NCBI RefSeq assembly: GCF_003730135.1
Contig: NZ_RJVO01000001.1
Span: 310,001-374,000, forward strand
Direction of reading: 5' to 3'
Length of the DNA stretch: 64,000 nucleotides
DNA from: Stagnimonas aquatica
GTDB taxonomy: Bacteria; Pseudomonadota; Gammaproteobacteria; Nevskiales; Nevskiaceae
Position 1 is the stretch's first letter. Each line of letters opens with the position of its first letter. Shown in pieces: positions 36,507 to 43,599 of this stretch. Position numbers and translations under genes: made by a program. The notes below the pieces were generated by a model, which made no database searches, had not been told where the DNA came from, and was given only the letters and a program-made list of their open reading frames with translations.

Positions 36507-36512
36507 TATGAT
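36507..36512. promoter_or_regulatory. overlapping divergent -10 elements of yrfG and cysQ
   Basis: The hexamer reads TATGAT on the plus strand and TATCAT on the minus strand, so one site can serve as -10 element in both directions. It ends 6 nt before the cysQ ATG and 6 nt before the yrfG ATG. Both transcripts would begin at or next to their start codons. Confidence 0.5.
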
Positions 36513-36518
36513 ACGGGC

Positions 36519-37310
36519 ATGAACACCCACGACCTGCTGGACGCCGTCACCCGCATCGCGCTGGATGCCGGCCGCGAGATTTCGCGCATCTACCAATCCG
36601 ACTTCGCGGTACAGAGCAAGGGCGACGATTCGCCGCTCACCGAAGCCGACCTCGCAGCCCAGCGCTGCATCGCCGCCGGCCTCGCGGCGCTGACGCCGGA
36701 GGTGCCGCTGATCTCCGAGGAGAGCCCGCTGCCGCCGCACGCCGAGCGCCAGCGCTGGCCCTGCTACTGGCTGATCGACCCCCTCGACGGCACCCGCGAG
36801 TTCATCAAGCGCAATGGCGAGTTCACCGTCAACATCGCGCTGATCGAAGCCGGCCAGCCGGTGCTCGGCGTGGTCCACGCGCCGGCGCTCGACGTCACCT
36901 ACAGCGCCGCCCGCGGCCTGGGCAGCTACAAGGGGCTGTGCAGCGAACGGCTCGCGCTGAAGACCCGCCCCTTCCCGGCGCGCCCGGTGTTCCTGGTCAG
37001 CCGCTCGCACCGCGATCCGCGCCTGGACACCTTCCTGGCACGGGCGCCGGCGCACGACGCCGACGGCGTCGGTTCCTCGCTGAAGTTCTGCCGCGTCGCC
37101 GAAGGTATCGCCGACCTGTATCCGCGCCTGGGACCCACCAGCGAATGGGATACCGCCGCTGCCCAGTGCGTGCTGGAAGTGGCCGGCGGCGCGGTGCTGC
37201 GCCTGCCCGACCTGCAGCCGCTGGGCTACAACGGCAAGGACTCGATCCTCAATCCGGAGTTCATCGCCGTCGGCGACCGCAGCGTCGACTGGCGCGCCCT
37301 GCTCGGATGA
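36519..37310 (+). CDS. cysQ: 3'(2'),5'-bisphosphate nucleotidase
   Basis: This 263-residue phosphatase of the inositol-monophosphatase fold has the metal motifs LISEESP, WLIDPLDGTREFIKRNGEFTV and LGPTSEWDTAAAQCVL. CysQ hydrolyses 3'-phosphoadenosine-5'-phosphate, a by-product of sulfate assimilation. The start is ATG at 36519. The stop overlaps the start of the following peptidase gene (ATGA), implying coupling. Confidence 0.93.
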   Translation: MNTHDLLDAVTRIALDAGREISRIYQSDFAVQSKGDDSPLTEADLAAQRCIAAGLAALTPEVPLISEESPLPPHAERQRWPCYWLIDPLDGTREFIKRNGEFTVNIALIEAGQPVLGVVHAPALDVTYSAARGLGSYKGLCSERLALKTRPFPARPVFLVSRSHRDPRLDTFLARAPAHDADGVGSSLKFCRVAEGIADLYPRLGPTSEWDTAAAQCVLEVAGGAVLRLPDLQPLGYNGKDSILNPEFIAVGDRSVDWRALLG

Positions 37311-37876
37311 ACCGCCGGCAGGCCGGCACGGCCTACCGCGAGCGCATCGCAGCGCTGTTGGCGGAGCTGGGCCTGCCAGCCAGCCTGTTTGCCGACCGCC
37401 CGCTGCGCCTGATTGCGGAGGCGCGTCGGCTGACGCCGGTCGGCCTAGGCACCGACGGCCGCGACAAGCTGCTGACTCCCGGCGCTGCCCGCGCCTGGCG
37501 GTCTCTGCGCGCGGCGGCGGCAGGCGATGGCGTCGAACTGCTACTGATCTCCGGCTTTCGCAGCGTCGACTATCAGGCCGCGCTGATCCGCGCCAAGCTG
37601 GCGCGCGGCCTGAGCGCCGAGGAAGTGCTGCGCATCAACGCCCCGCCTGGCTACAGCGAGCACCACAGCGGCCGCGCAGTAGACATCGGCTGCACCGGGA
37701 CGGCGGCGCTCGACGAGGCCTTCGAGACCACGCCCGCCTACGACTGGCTGCGCCGGCATGCGGCGGAGCACGGCTTCCGGATGTCGTATCCGCGCGGCAA
37801 CCGCCAGGGCTATCTCTACGAACCCTGGCACTGGTTCCATGTCGGGTCCACGGCCGCCAACAAGCCCGCCATGTAG
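37307..37876 (+). CDS. M15-family D-alanyl-D-alanine/L,D-carboxypeptidase-like protein
   Basis: This 189-residue protein has the M15B (VanY/LdcB) zinc site: SGFRSVDYQ, SEHHSGRAVDIG (SxHxxGxAxD) and EPWHWFHVG. Such enzymes trim peptidoglycan stem peptides. No clear signal peptide is visible, unusual for this role. It overlaps cysQ by 4 bp. Its TAG stop codon is part of a REP element starting at 37873, so the last residues may have been shaped by REP insertion. Confidence 0.88.
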   Translation: MNRRQAGTAYRERIAALLAELGLPASLFADRPLRLIAEARRLTPVGLGTDGRDKLLTPGAARAWRSLRAAAAGDGVELLLISGFRSVDYQAALIRAKLARGLSAEEVLRINAPPGYSEHHSGRAVDIGCTGTAALDEAFETTPAYDWLRRHAAEHGFRMSYPRGNRQGYLYEPWHWFHVGSTAANKPAM

Positions 37877-37897
37877 GAGCGGGCCTTGCCCGCGACC
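37873..37897. repeat. single REP element at the end of the M15 peptidase gene
   Basis: GTAGGAGCGGGC at 37873-37884 followed by the CTTGCCCGCGACC half matches the REPs around the RAYT gene, with one extra C in the loop. It overlaps the stop codon of the peptidase gene and lies 8 bp before the convergent mtnC stop. Confidence 0.85.
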
Positions 37898-37904
37898 GCC
37901 AGGT

Positions 37905-38579
37905 CTAGACCCGCACCTCGGAAAAATCCCGCGCCGACGGGTGTTGCGGGAAGGCCTTGGCCTGGGCGTCGCGCAGCAACTGGGTGGTGGCCAGGCCGGC
38001 CTCGCGCGCGGCGTCCAGCTCCTCGCCGATGTCGGAGAGAAACAGCACTTCGCCAGCCGGCAGGCCAATCTCCGCGACGATGTGCCGGTAGGAGGCCACC
38101 TCCCGCTTGCCGCCGATGCGGGTGTCGAAATAGCCGGAGAACAGCGGGGTGAGATCACCGTAGGCGGTGTGGCCAAAGATCAGTTGCTGCGCCTCCACCG
38201 AACCGGAGGAATAGACGTAAAGCCCCAGCCCCTGCGCATGCCAGCGCCGCAGGTAGTCCGGCGTATCCGGGTAGACATGCCCCTCGAGTTCACCGGCGGC
38301 ATAGCCCTGCGCCCAGATCATGCCCTGCAGAGCCTTGAGCGGCGTTGCCTTGCGGTCCTCGGCGATCCAGCGCTCCAGCACGTCGGCGGCGTCTTCCAGG
38401 GTGAGCTGCCGGCCTTCGGCCTCGGCGACGGCGTGGACCTGCACCGCCACTTCCGGCCGCCGCGCCTGGGCGCGCAGAAAGCTGCGAAGGTGTGCCTTCG
38501 CGTAGGGGAACAGGGTCTGGTGGACGAAGTCGATCGAGGAGGTGGTGCCCTCGATATCAGTCACTATGGCTTTGATCAT
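37905..38579 (-). CDS. mtnC: enolase-phosphatase E1 (methionine salvage)
   Basis: This 224-residue HAD enzyme enolises and dephosphorylates 2,3-diketo-5-methylthiopentyl-1-phosphate. It shows the motif VTDIEGTTSSIDFVH (~7-21), SSGSVEAQQLIF, IGGKREVASY and LFLSDIGEELDAA. The ATG at 38579 gives the family start MIKAIVTDIEG. Its first ten codons use AAA, ATA, ACT and GAT, unlike the GC-rich remainder. Upstream lie a 95-bp palindromic element and a relic of another mtnC start that overlaps mtnD. Confidence 0.93.
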   Translation of the reverse strand: MIKAIVTDIEGTTSSIDFVHQTLFPYAKAHLRSFLRAQARRPEVAVQVHAVAEAEGRQLTLEDAADVLERWIAEDRKATPLKALQGMIWAQGYAAGELEGHVYPDTPDYLRRWHAQGLGLYVYSSGSVEAQQLIFGHTAYGDLTPLFSGYFDTRIGGKREVASYRHIVAEIGLPAGEVLFLSDIGEELDAAREAGLATTQLLRDAQAKAFPQHPSARDFSEVRV

Positions 38580-38589
38580 TGCATTCTCC

Positions 38590-38684
38590 GAGCCGTCCTT
38601 GGCGTTGTGTCCAGCCCGGACATCCATGTCCGGGCGTTCGCCGGGCTGGAGTGCCATTCAAGGCACTCCAGCTTCCTCCGGCTC
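38590..38684. repeat. 95-bp palindromic element between mtnC and mtnD
   Basis: The element has 6-bp terminal inverted repeats (GAGCCG 38590-38595, CGGCTC 38679-38684) and two strong hairpins: 38614-38623 with 38626-38635 (GCCCGGACAT arms) and 38645-38655 with 38662-38672. Its CATCCATG centre recurs in a palindrome at 55077-55098. It resembles a non-autonomous REP- or MITE-like element. Confidence 0.6.
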
Positions 38685-38721
38685 ACCCCTCGATGTCGGT
38701 CAGGATCGCGCGGATCGTCAC
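38683..38721 (-). pseudogene. relic of an mtnC 5' end overlapping mtnD
   Basis: A GTG overlapping the mtnD stop (GTGA) opens 12 codons encoding VTIRAILTDIEG and then TGA. Apart from the first residues this matches the MIKAIVTDIEG start of intact mtnC 140 bp downstream, with different synonymous codons. The last 8 bases before the divergence (ATCGAGGG, 38687-38694) are repeated exactly in intact mtnC (38548-38555). Confidence 0.7.
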
Positions 38722-39272
38722 ACTCCGGCTCCCGCGTATTCGGGGAAGCTCTTGGCGATGGGATCGCCGGTGAAATTGCCGACCCAGCCGTCCGGCCGGG
38801 TGAAGAAGCGGATCGCCTTGAACAGCGGCTTGGGCCCCATGTCGAACCAGTGGGTGGTGTCGGCCGGCACCTCGATCAGATCGCCGGCGGTGCAGAGGAT
38901 CTGATAGACCTTGCCGCCGGTGCGGATGTAGAACACGCCGGCACCGTCAACGAAGAAGCGGATCTCGAAGTCAGCGTGCGTGTGTTCGGCGAGAAACTTG
39001 CCGCGCGCCGCCTGCGCCTGCTCGTGCTCCGGGTGCATGGACACCACGTCCACCGACTGGAAGCCGTACTTGGCATTGAGCGCGGCAACCGAGCCCTCGT
39101 AGGCCTTGAGCACCGTTGCCGGGTCGGCGTCCGGCGCCAGTTGGGCGTCGGCGCGCCAGCGCTCCATCGGCACGCCGACCGCCGCCAGCTCGCGCTGGAT
39201 GGTGGCGAAATCGCTGCTGTGCAGCAGCACCTGGTCGGGACGGTGGTCGGGGGTGATGGTCAACGTGGTCAC
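38718..39272 (-). CDS. mtnD: acireductone dioxygenase
   Basis: This 184-residue cupin enzyme oxidises the acireductone of the methionine salvage pathway with Fe(II) or Ni(II). Metal ligands are visible in EHTHADFEIRFFVDG (His, His, Glu) and THWFDMG (His). The GTG at 39272 overlaps the mtnB stop (GTGA), which supports that start and implies coupling. The length matches the family (~180). Confidence 0.95.
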   Translation of the reverse strand: MTTLTITPDHRPDQVLLHSSDFATIQRELAAVGVPMERWRADAQLAPDADPATVLKAYEGSVAALNAKYGFQSVDVVSMHPEHEQAQAARGKFLAEHTHADFEIRFFVDGAGVFYIRTGGKVYQILCTAGDLIEVPADTTHWFDMGPKPLFKAIRFFTRPDGWVGNFTGDPIAKSFPEYAGAGV

Positions 39273-39880
39273 AGCATGGCCTCCCGCAGATGGCATTCCA
39301 GCATGAATTCGATGGCCTCGACCCGGTGCCGCGCCTGCGCCACTGTGGCGCCCCAGGCGTAGAGGCCGTGGCCGGCGATCAGGTAGGCCGGCGTCGTCGG
39401 CGCCTGCACCATGTGGGCATCGACGACCGCGCTCAAGCGGGCGATGTCCTGGTCGTTGGCGAACACCGGGATCGCGACATTGGACTGCGGATCGGGCGCG
39501 CCGGGTAGCACTTTCAGCAATTCGTAGTTGCTTAGAACGATTTGCGCATACCGCCGCGACAGCACGGTGTTGGCAGTGGAATGCGTGTGCAGCACCGCGC
39601 CGGCGTCGGCGTGACGGCGGTAGATCTGCATGTGCAGCAGGGTCTCGTAACTGGCCTTGCGCCCGGCTTCCAGGGGTTTGCCATCGAGGTCGGCGATCAG
39701 GAAGTCGGCCTCGGCCAGCTCGCCCTTGTGATTGCCGCTGGCGGTAATCAGCACCCGCTCCGAGTCCAGCCGCGCGGAAAAATTGCCGCCCGTGGCCGGC
39801 ACCCAGCCACGGGCATGGAACAGGTTTCCGGCCGCGATCATCTGGCGGGCCTGTTCGGCGATGCGGACGGAGTCGTTCAT
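39269..39880 (-). CDS. mtnB: methylthioribulose-1-phosphate dehydratase
   Basis: This 203-residue class II aldolase-fold enzyme acts in methionine salvage. It shows GWVPATGGNFSARL, TASGNHKGEL, the zinc ligands in VLHTHSTANTVLSR and AGHGLYAWG. First gene of mtnB-mtnD-mtnC. TATCCT lies 9 nt before the ATG at 39880, with no Shine-Dalgarno, consistent with a leaderless mRNA. mtnA (isomerase) and mtnN are not in the window. Confidence 0.94.
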   Translation of the reverse strand: MNDSVRIAEQARQMIAAGNLFHARGWVPATGGNFSARLDSERVLITASGNHKGELAEADFLIADLDGKPLEAGRKASYETLLHMQIYRRHADAGAVLHTHSTANTVLSRRYAQIVLSNYELLKVLPGAPDPQSNVAIPVFANDQDIARLSAVVDAHMVQAPTTPAYLIAGHGLYAWGATVAQARHRVEAIEFMLECHLREAML

Positions 39881-39889
39881 GGGGCGCGC

Positions 39890-39895
39890 AGGATA
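39890..39895 (-). promoter_or_regulatory. -10-like TATCCT before mtnB
   Basis: On the minus strand TATCCT ends 9 nt before the mtnB ATG. No Shine-Dalgarno and no clear -35 were found. Confidence 0.4.
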
Positions 39896-39941
39896 GGGCG
39901 AGGCCGATGGCGCTTCAATGAAGCGGGCTTGGCGGCAGCGT

Positions 39942-40763
39942 TCAGCGCAGGCGATCCGCGCCCGGCTGCAGGCCGATGAAGGGCAATGCACCGCCGGCCA
40001 TGGTCTGCGGCAGCACGCCGTTCCATTTGTCGATGGCCTTGCTCTGCACCTCGATCTCGCGCAGCTTGAGCAGGTCGGGGGTGATCTCCTGCTTCTGGGC
40101 ACGCAGGCTCGCCGCCTCGGCCTCGGCGGTGGCGATGCGCTGCTTGGCCTCGATCTGGATGCGCTCCAGATCGCGCTGCGCCTTCAGCGCCAACTGCTCG
40201 GCCTCCTGCTTGGACTCGATGGCCTGGCGGAACTGGTCGGAAAACCGGAAATTGGTGATCGACACCTCGTCCAGCGCCAGGGCATTTTCGGCGCGGGCGT
40301 TGATCTTCTCGGTGAGCAGCGCGCGGATGCTGCCGCGCACTTCCTCACGCCGGGTGATGAGCTCTTCGGCGGTGTACTTGGCGGTGACTGCCTTGAAGGT
40401 CTCCTGCACCGCCGGGTCGATCACCTTCTGCTCGAAACCCGGGCCGACATCCCGGTAGAGCGTGGCGGTGAGCGCCGGATTGATGCGGTAGTTGAGCGTG
40501 ATGGCGGTGTGCACCGTCTGCAGATCGCGGCTGGCGGCCTCGCCCTCGGAGTCGGCGCGCGCCACCCGCACGTCGATCTTCACCACCTGCGACAGCGGAT
40601 TGACCAGGTGCAGGCCCTCGTCCAGCGGCAGCGGATCGACCTTGCCGAACAGGGTCACCACGCCGCGATGGCCGGCCGGCACCACCGAGAACGGCGAGAA
40701 GCGCGCGAAGAACAGGATCGCGGCGATGGCCAGCACGATCCACTTGATGAACGAGGTACGCAT
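39942..40763 (-). CDS. prohibitin/SPFH-family membrane protein
   Basis: This 273-residue protein has one N-terminal transmembrane helix (~5-27), an SPFH/prohibitin domain beginning VVPAGHRGVVTLFGKVDPLPLDEGLHLVNPL, and a long charged coiled coil (~175-245, EAEQLALKAQRDLERIQIEA). Such proteins assemble into membrane-associated ring scaffolds, often controlling FtsH. The ATG at 40763 is preferred (GGAG upstream); an upstream ATG at 40826 would abut mgtE. Same strand as mgtE. Confidence 0.88.
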   Translation of the reverse strand: MRTSFIKWIVLAIAAILFFARFSPFSVVPAGHRGVVTLFGKVDPLPLDEGLHLVNPLSQVVKIDVRVARADSEGEAASRDLQTVHTAITLNYRINPALTATLYRDVGPGFEQKVIDPAVQETFKAVTAKYTAEELITRREEVRGSIRALLTEKINARAENALALDEVSITNFRFSDQFRQAIESKQEAEQLALKAQRDLERIQIEAKQRIATAEAEAASLRAQKQEITPDLLKLREIEVQSKAIDKWNGVLPQTMAGGALPFIGLQPGADRLR

Positions 40764-40829
40764 GGGAACAGCTCCGGCAGAACCAGCAGGATCAAGACGA
40801 CGGAAGCGGGCGTCGAAGGTGGCCATCGG

Positions 40830-42275
40830 CTAGACCAGGAACACCGCCGCCAGGGCCAGGAAGATGAAAAAGCCCATGCTGTCGGTGCAGGCAGTGAGCA
40901 GCACCGAGGAACCCATCACCGGATCGCGGCCGAAGCGCTGCAGGGTGAGCGGAATCAGCACCCCGGCGGCGGCGGCCACCCAGAGATTGAGCAGCACGGC
41001 AGCGGCGATCACCAGCGCCAGCGGCCACTGGTGATACAGCGCCAGCGTCGCCAGGCCCAGCACCGAACCCCAGAGCGAACCGTTGACGGTGGCGATGGTG
41101 AATTCCTTGCTGAACATCTTGCGCAACTGCGTCGGCCCGAGCTGGTTGAGCGCCAAGCCACGGATCACCAGCGCCACCGTCTGGTTGCCGGTGTTGCCGC
41201 CAATCGAGGCCACCATCGGCATCAGCGCAGCGAGCGCCACCAACTGGACGATGATGCCCTCGAAGGCGCCAATCACCCGCGAGGCGACGAAGGCGGTGAG
41301 CAGATTGAGCGCCAGCCAGGGCCAGCGGTTCTTGGCGCTTTCCATCGCCGGCGCGAACAGGTCTTCCTCCTCCGACAGACCGACCTGGCGCAGGCTCTCG
41401 CTCTGGGCGCGCTCGTTGATGGCGTCGACCACCGCATCGACGGTGATGCGCCCCACCACCTGCTTGTGCAGATTCACCACCGGCGCGGAGATGAGGTCGT
41501 ATTTCTCGAAGGCGGTGACCGCGTCGGCGATGGCATCGCCGGTATAGAAATACGTTGGATCGGCGGTCATCACGTCCTTGACCTCCCGCTCCGGCTCCGA
41601 GAGCAGCAACTGCTCCAGCGACAGCACCCCGCGCAGGTGACCACCGCGATCCATGACGATCAGCTGGTTGATTTCCGGCGGCAGCGATTTCTGCCGGCGC
41701 AGCAGGCGCAGCACCGCCTCCAGGGAGGCGTCCTCGCGCACCGACAGGAAGTCGAGGTCCATCATCGAGCCGACGCTGTTCTCCGGGAAGGACAGCACCG
41801 AGCGCACCTCGGCCTGGTCGTCCCGGTCCAGGCGTACCAGCACCTCCTGGCTCAGCTCCTCGGGCAGCTCGGTGAGCAGTTCGGCGATGTCGTCGGAGTC
41901 GAGGTGGCGGACCACCGCCGCGATCTCCTCCGGCCGCATGTCGCCGAGCAGGGCCCGCAGCACCGCCTCGTTGATCTCCAGCAGCACGGCACCGCGCCGC
42001 TCCGGCCGCACCAGTCCCCAGGCCGCCTCGCGGGCATCGGGCGGCAGGCTTTCGAGGATGAAGGCGACGTCGGCCGGGTGAAGCTGGGCGAGCTTCTGCT
42101 CCAGTTGCGCCTGTTGCTGGCGGGCAACCAACTGCGCCACCACGTCCTGGCGGCTGTTGCCCTCGGAGCGACTCACCAGCTCCCGCTCGACCGCCTGGCG
42201 CGTCAGCAGATCAATGATCTGCTCGCGCGCCTGCTCGAGGTGGCGGTGATGGAGGCGTTCCTGGGATTCGCTCAT
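40830..42275 (-). CDS. mgtE: magnesium transporter MgtE
   Basis: This 481-residue protein has an N-terminal acidic helical domain with repeats such as LHPADVAFILESLP and LDSDDIAELLTELPEE (~60-160), two CBS domains (~165-290) and five membrane helices (~315-481). The signature PMVASIGGNTGNQT is in the pore helix. It is a Mg2+ channel gated by cytosolic Mg2+ binding to the N and CBS domains. TACCAT lies 8 nt before the ATG, consistent with leaderless expression. Confidence 0.94.
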   Translation of the reverse strand: MSESQERLHHRHLEQAREQIIDLLTRQAVERELVSRSEGNSRQDVVAQLVARQQQAQLEQKLAQLHPADVAFILESLPPDAREAAWGLVRPERRGAVLLEINEAVLRALLGDMRPEEIAAVVRHLDSDDIAELLTELPEELSQEVLVRLDRDDQAEVRSVLSFPENSVGSMMDLDFLSVREDASLEAVLRLLRRQKSLPPEINQLIVMDRGGHLRGVLSLEQLLLSEPEREVKDVMTADPTYFYTGDAIADAVTAFEKYDLISAPVVNLHKQVVGRITVDAVVDAINERAQSESLRQVGLSEEEDLFAPAMESAKNRWPWLALNLLTAFVASRVIGAFEGIIVQLVALAALMPMVASIGGNTGNQTVALVIRGLALNQLGPTQLRKMFSKEFTIATVNGSLWGSVLGLATLALYHQWPLALVIAAAVLLNLWVAAAAGVLIPLTLQRFGRDPVMGSSVLLTACTDSMGFFIFLALAAVFLV

Positions 42276-42302
42276 GGCCGCGAATGGTAGCCCGGAAAAA
42301 TG

Positions 42303-42330
42303 AAAAAGCCCGCATGGAGCGGGCCTTTCG
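42303..42330 (-). terminator. Rho-independent terminator after rpmG
   Basis: Stem 42308-42313 with 42319-42324 (GCCCGC arms, 5-nt loop) is followed on the minus strand by five T and more T-rich sequence. It ends the rpmB-rpmG transcript just before mgtE. Confidence 0.85.
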
Positions 42331-42381
42331 GAAAACTGGATCCCCGCCTTCGCGGGAATGATTTCGCGCCGAGGCGCGAGA

Positions 42382-42555
42382 TCACTTGATCTTGGCTTCC
42401 TTGAACACGACGTGCTTGCGCACGACCGGGTCGTACTTCTTGAACTCGAACTTCTCGGGCGTGTTCTTGCGGTTCTTCTTGGTCGTGTAGTAGTAACCGG
42501 TGCCTTCGGTGGAGACGAGCTTGATCTTCTCGTTGTCCTTCTTCTTGCCAGCCAT
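42382..42555 (-). CDS. rpmG: 50S ribosomal protein L33
   Basis: This 57-residue basic protein matches bacterial L33: [40 protein letters not shown]. It lacks the zinc-binding cysteines, so it is the C-minus type. It lies 12 bp downstream of rpmB, and GAGAT precedes its ATG. The terminator at 42303-42330 follows. Confidence 0.96.
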   Translation of the reverse strand: MAGKKKDNEKIKLVSTEGTGYYYTTKKNRKNTPEKFEFKKYDPVVRKHVVFKEAKIK

Positions 42556-42567
42556 TGCTCGATCTCC

Positions 42568-42807
42568 TTACTTGGCCACTTCGCCGCGGGCGCGGAGGTC
42601 AGCGAGCACCGGCTCGATGCCCTGCTTGTCGATGATGCGCAGGCCGTGGTTGGACACGCGCAGCTTCACGAAGCGCTTTTCGCTCTCAACCCAGAACCGG
42701 TGCGTGTGCAGGTTGGGCAGGAAGCGGGTCTTCTTCTTGACGTTGGAGTGGGAAACGGTGTTTCCCACCATCGGCTTCTTGCCAGTGACTTGGCAGACTC
42801 GGGACAT
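42568..42807 (-). CDS. rpmB: 50S ribosomal protein L28
   Basis: This 79-residue protein has the L28 sequence pattern [41 protein letters not shown] and [16 protein letters not shown]. The ATG at 42807 is the family start; a longer frame is not conserved. Operon rpmB-rpmG as in most gammaproteobacteria. Confidence 0.96.
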   Translation of the reverse strand: MSRVCQVTGKKPMVGNTVSHSNVKKKTRFLPNLHTHRFWVESEKRFVKLRVSNHGLRIIDKQGIEPVLADLRARGEVAK

Positions 42808-42924
42808 GGCTGAAAGACCTCTACGGGAGGGGTTATCCAGGCTCCCGCGAATGCGGAAACCTGACAAAAAGGGCGCGAAGTATGCCGGCCGGCCAAAGAT
42901 TAAGCAAGCGCCCGTCGCCGACGG

Positions 42925-43599
42925 CTAGAGGAGCCCGCGTTCGGCGAACGACAGGGGCGCGCCCTCGCCCACCACGAAGTGATCCAGCACCCGCACCTCG
43001 ATGGTGGCCAGCGCCTGCCGCAAGCGCTCGGTGAGCCGGCGATCCGCTTCGCTGGGATCGGGCGTTCCGGAAGGATGATTGTGAGCAAAGATCACCGAGG
43101 CCGCGCCCAGCCGCAGCGCCGCCTTCACCACCTCGCGCGGGTAGACGCTCGCCTCGCTGAGCGTGCCCTCGGCCAGCAGTTCGCAGGCGAGCAGGCGGTT
43201 CTGGGCATCCAGGAACAGACCGCAGAACAGCTCACGGTCGCGGTCGCGCAGACGGCTGGCCAGGTAGCTGCGCACCAGCGCCGGCTCGCGCAGCAGGTCG
43301 CGCTCGGCCAGGGTCTCGCCGAGGTGGCGGCGCGCCAGCTCCAGCACCGCCTGCAACTGCGCGTACTTGGCCTCGCCCAGCCCCTTGGCGACGCAGAAGG
43401 CGGCGCGCTCGGCGCCCAGCAAACCGCGCAGGCCGCCAAACCGGGCCAGCAGCTCGCGGGCCAGATCGACCGCGCTCAGCCCCGGCAGGCCGGTACGCAG
43501 GAAGATCGCCAGCAGTTCGGCATCGGACAGGCCGGCGGCACCGCGCGCCAGCAGTTTTTCGCGCGGACGCTCGCCTTCCGGCCAGTCGCGGATGCTCAT
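42925..43599 (-). CDS. radC: RadC-family JAB/MPN protein
   Basis: This 224-residue protein has an N-terminal helix-hairpin-helix-like region ([14 protein letters not shown]) and a C-terminal JAMM domain with E in [17 protein letters not shown] and the zinc motif [14 protein letters not shown]. Function is unclear despite the name. Its ATG overlaps the stop of the M48 peptidase gene (ATGA), so it is translationally coupled to it. It faces away from coaBC, its usual neighbour, with the M48-lemA pair inserted between. Confidence 0.92.
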   Translation of the reverse strand: MSIRDWPEGERPREKLLARGAAGLSDAELLAIFLRTGLPGLSAVDLARELLARFGGLRGLLGAERAAFCVAKGLGEAKYAQLQAVLELARRHLGETLAERDLLREPALVRSYLASRLRDRDRELFCGLFLDAQNRLLACELLAEGTLSEASVYPREVVKAALRLGAASVIFAHNHPSGTPDPSEADRRLTERLRQALATIEVRVLDHFVVGEGAPLSFAERGLL

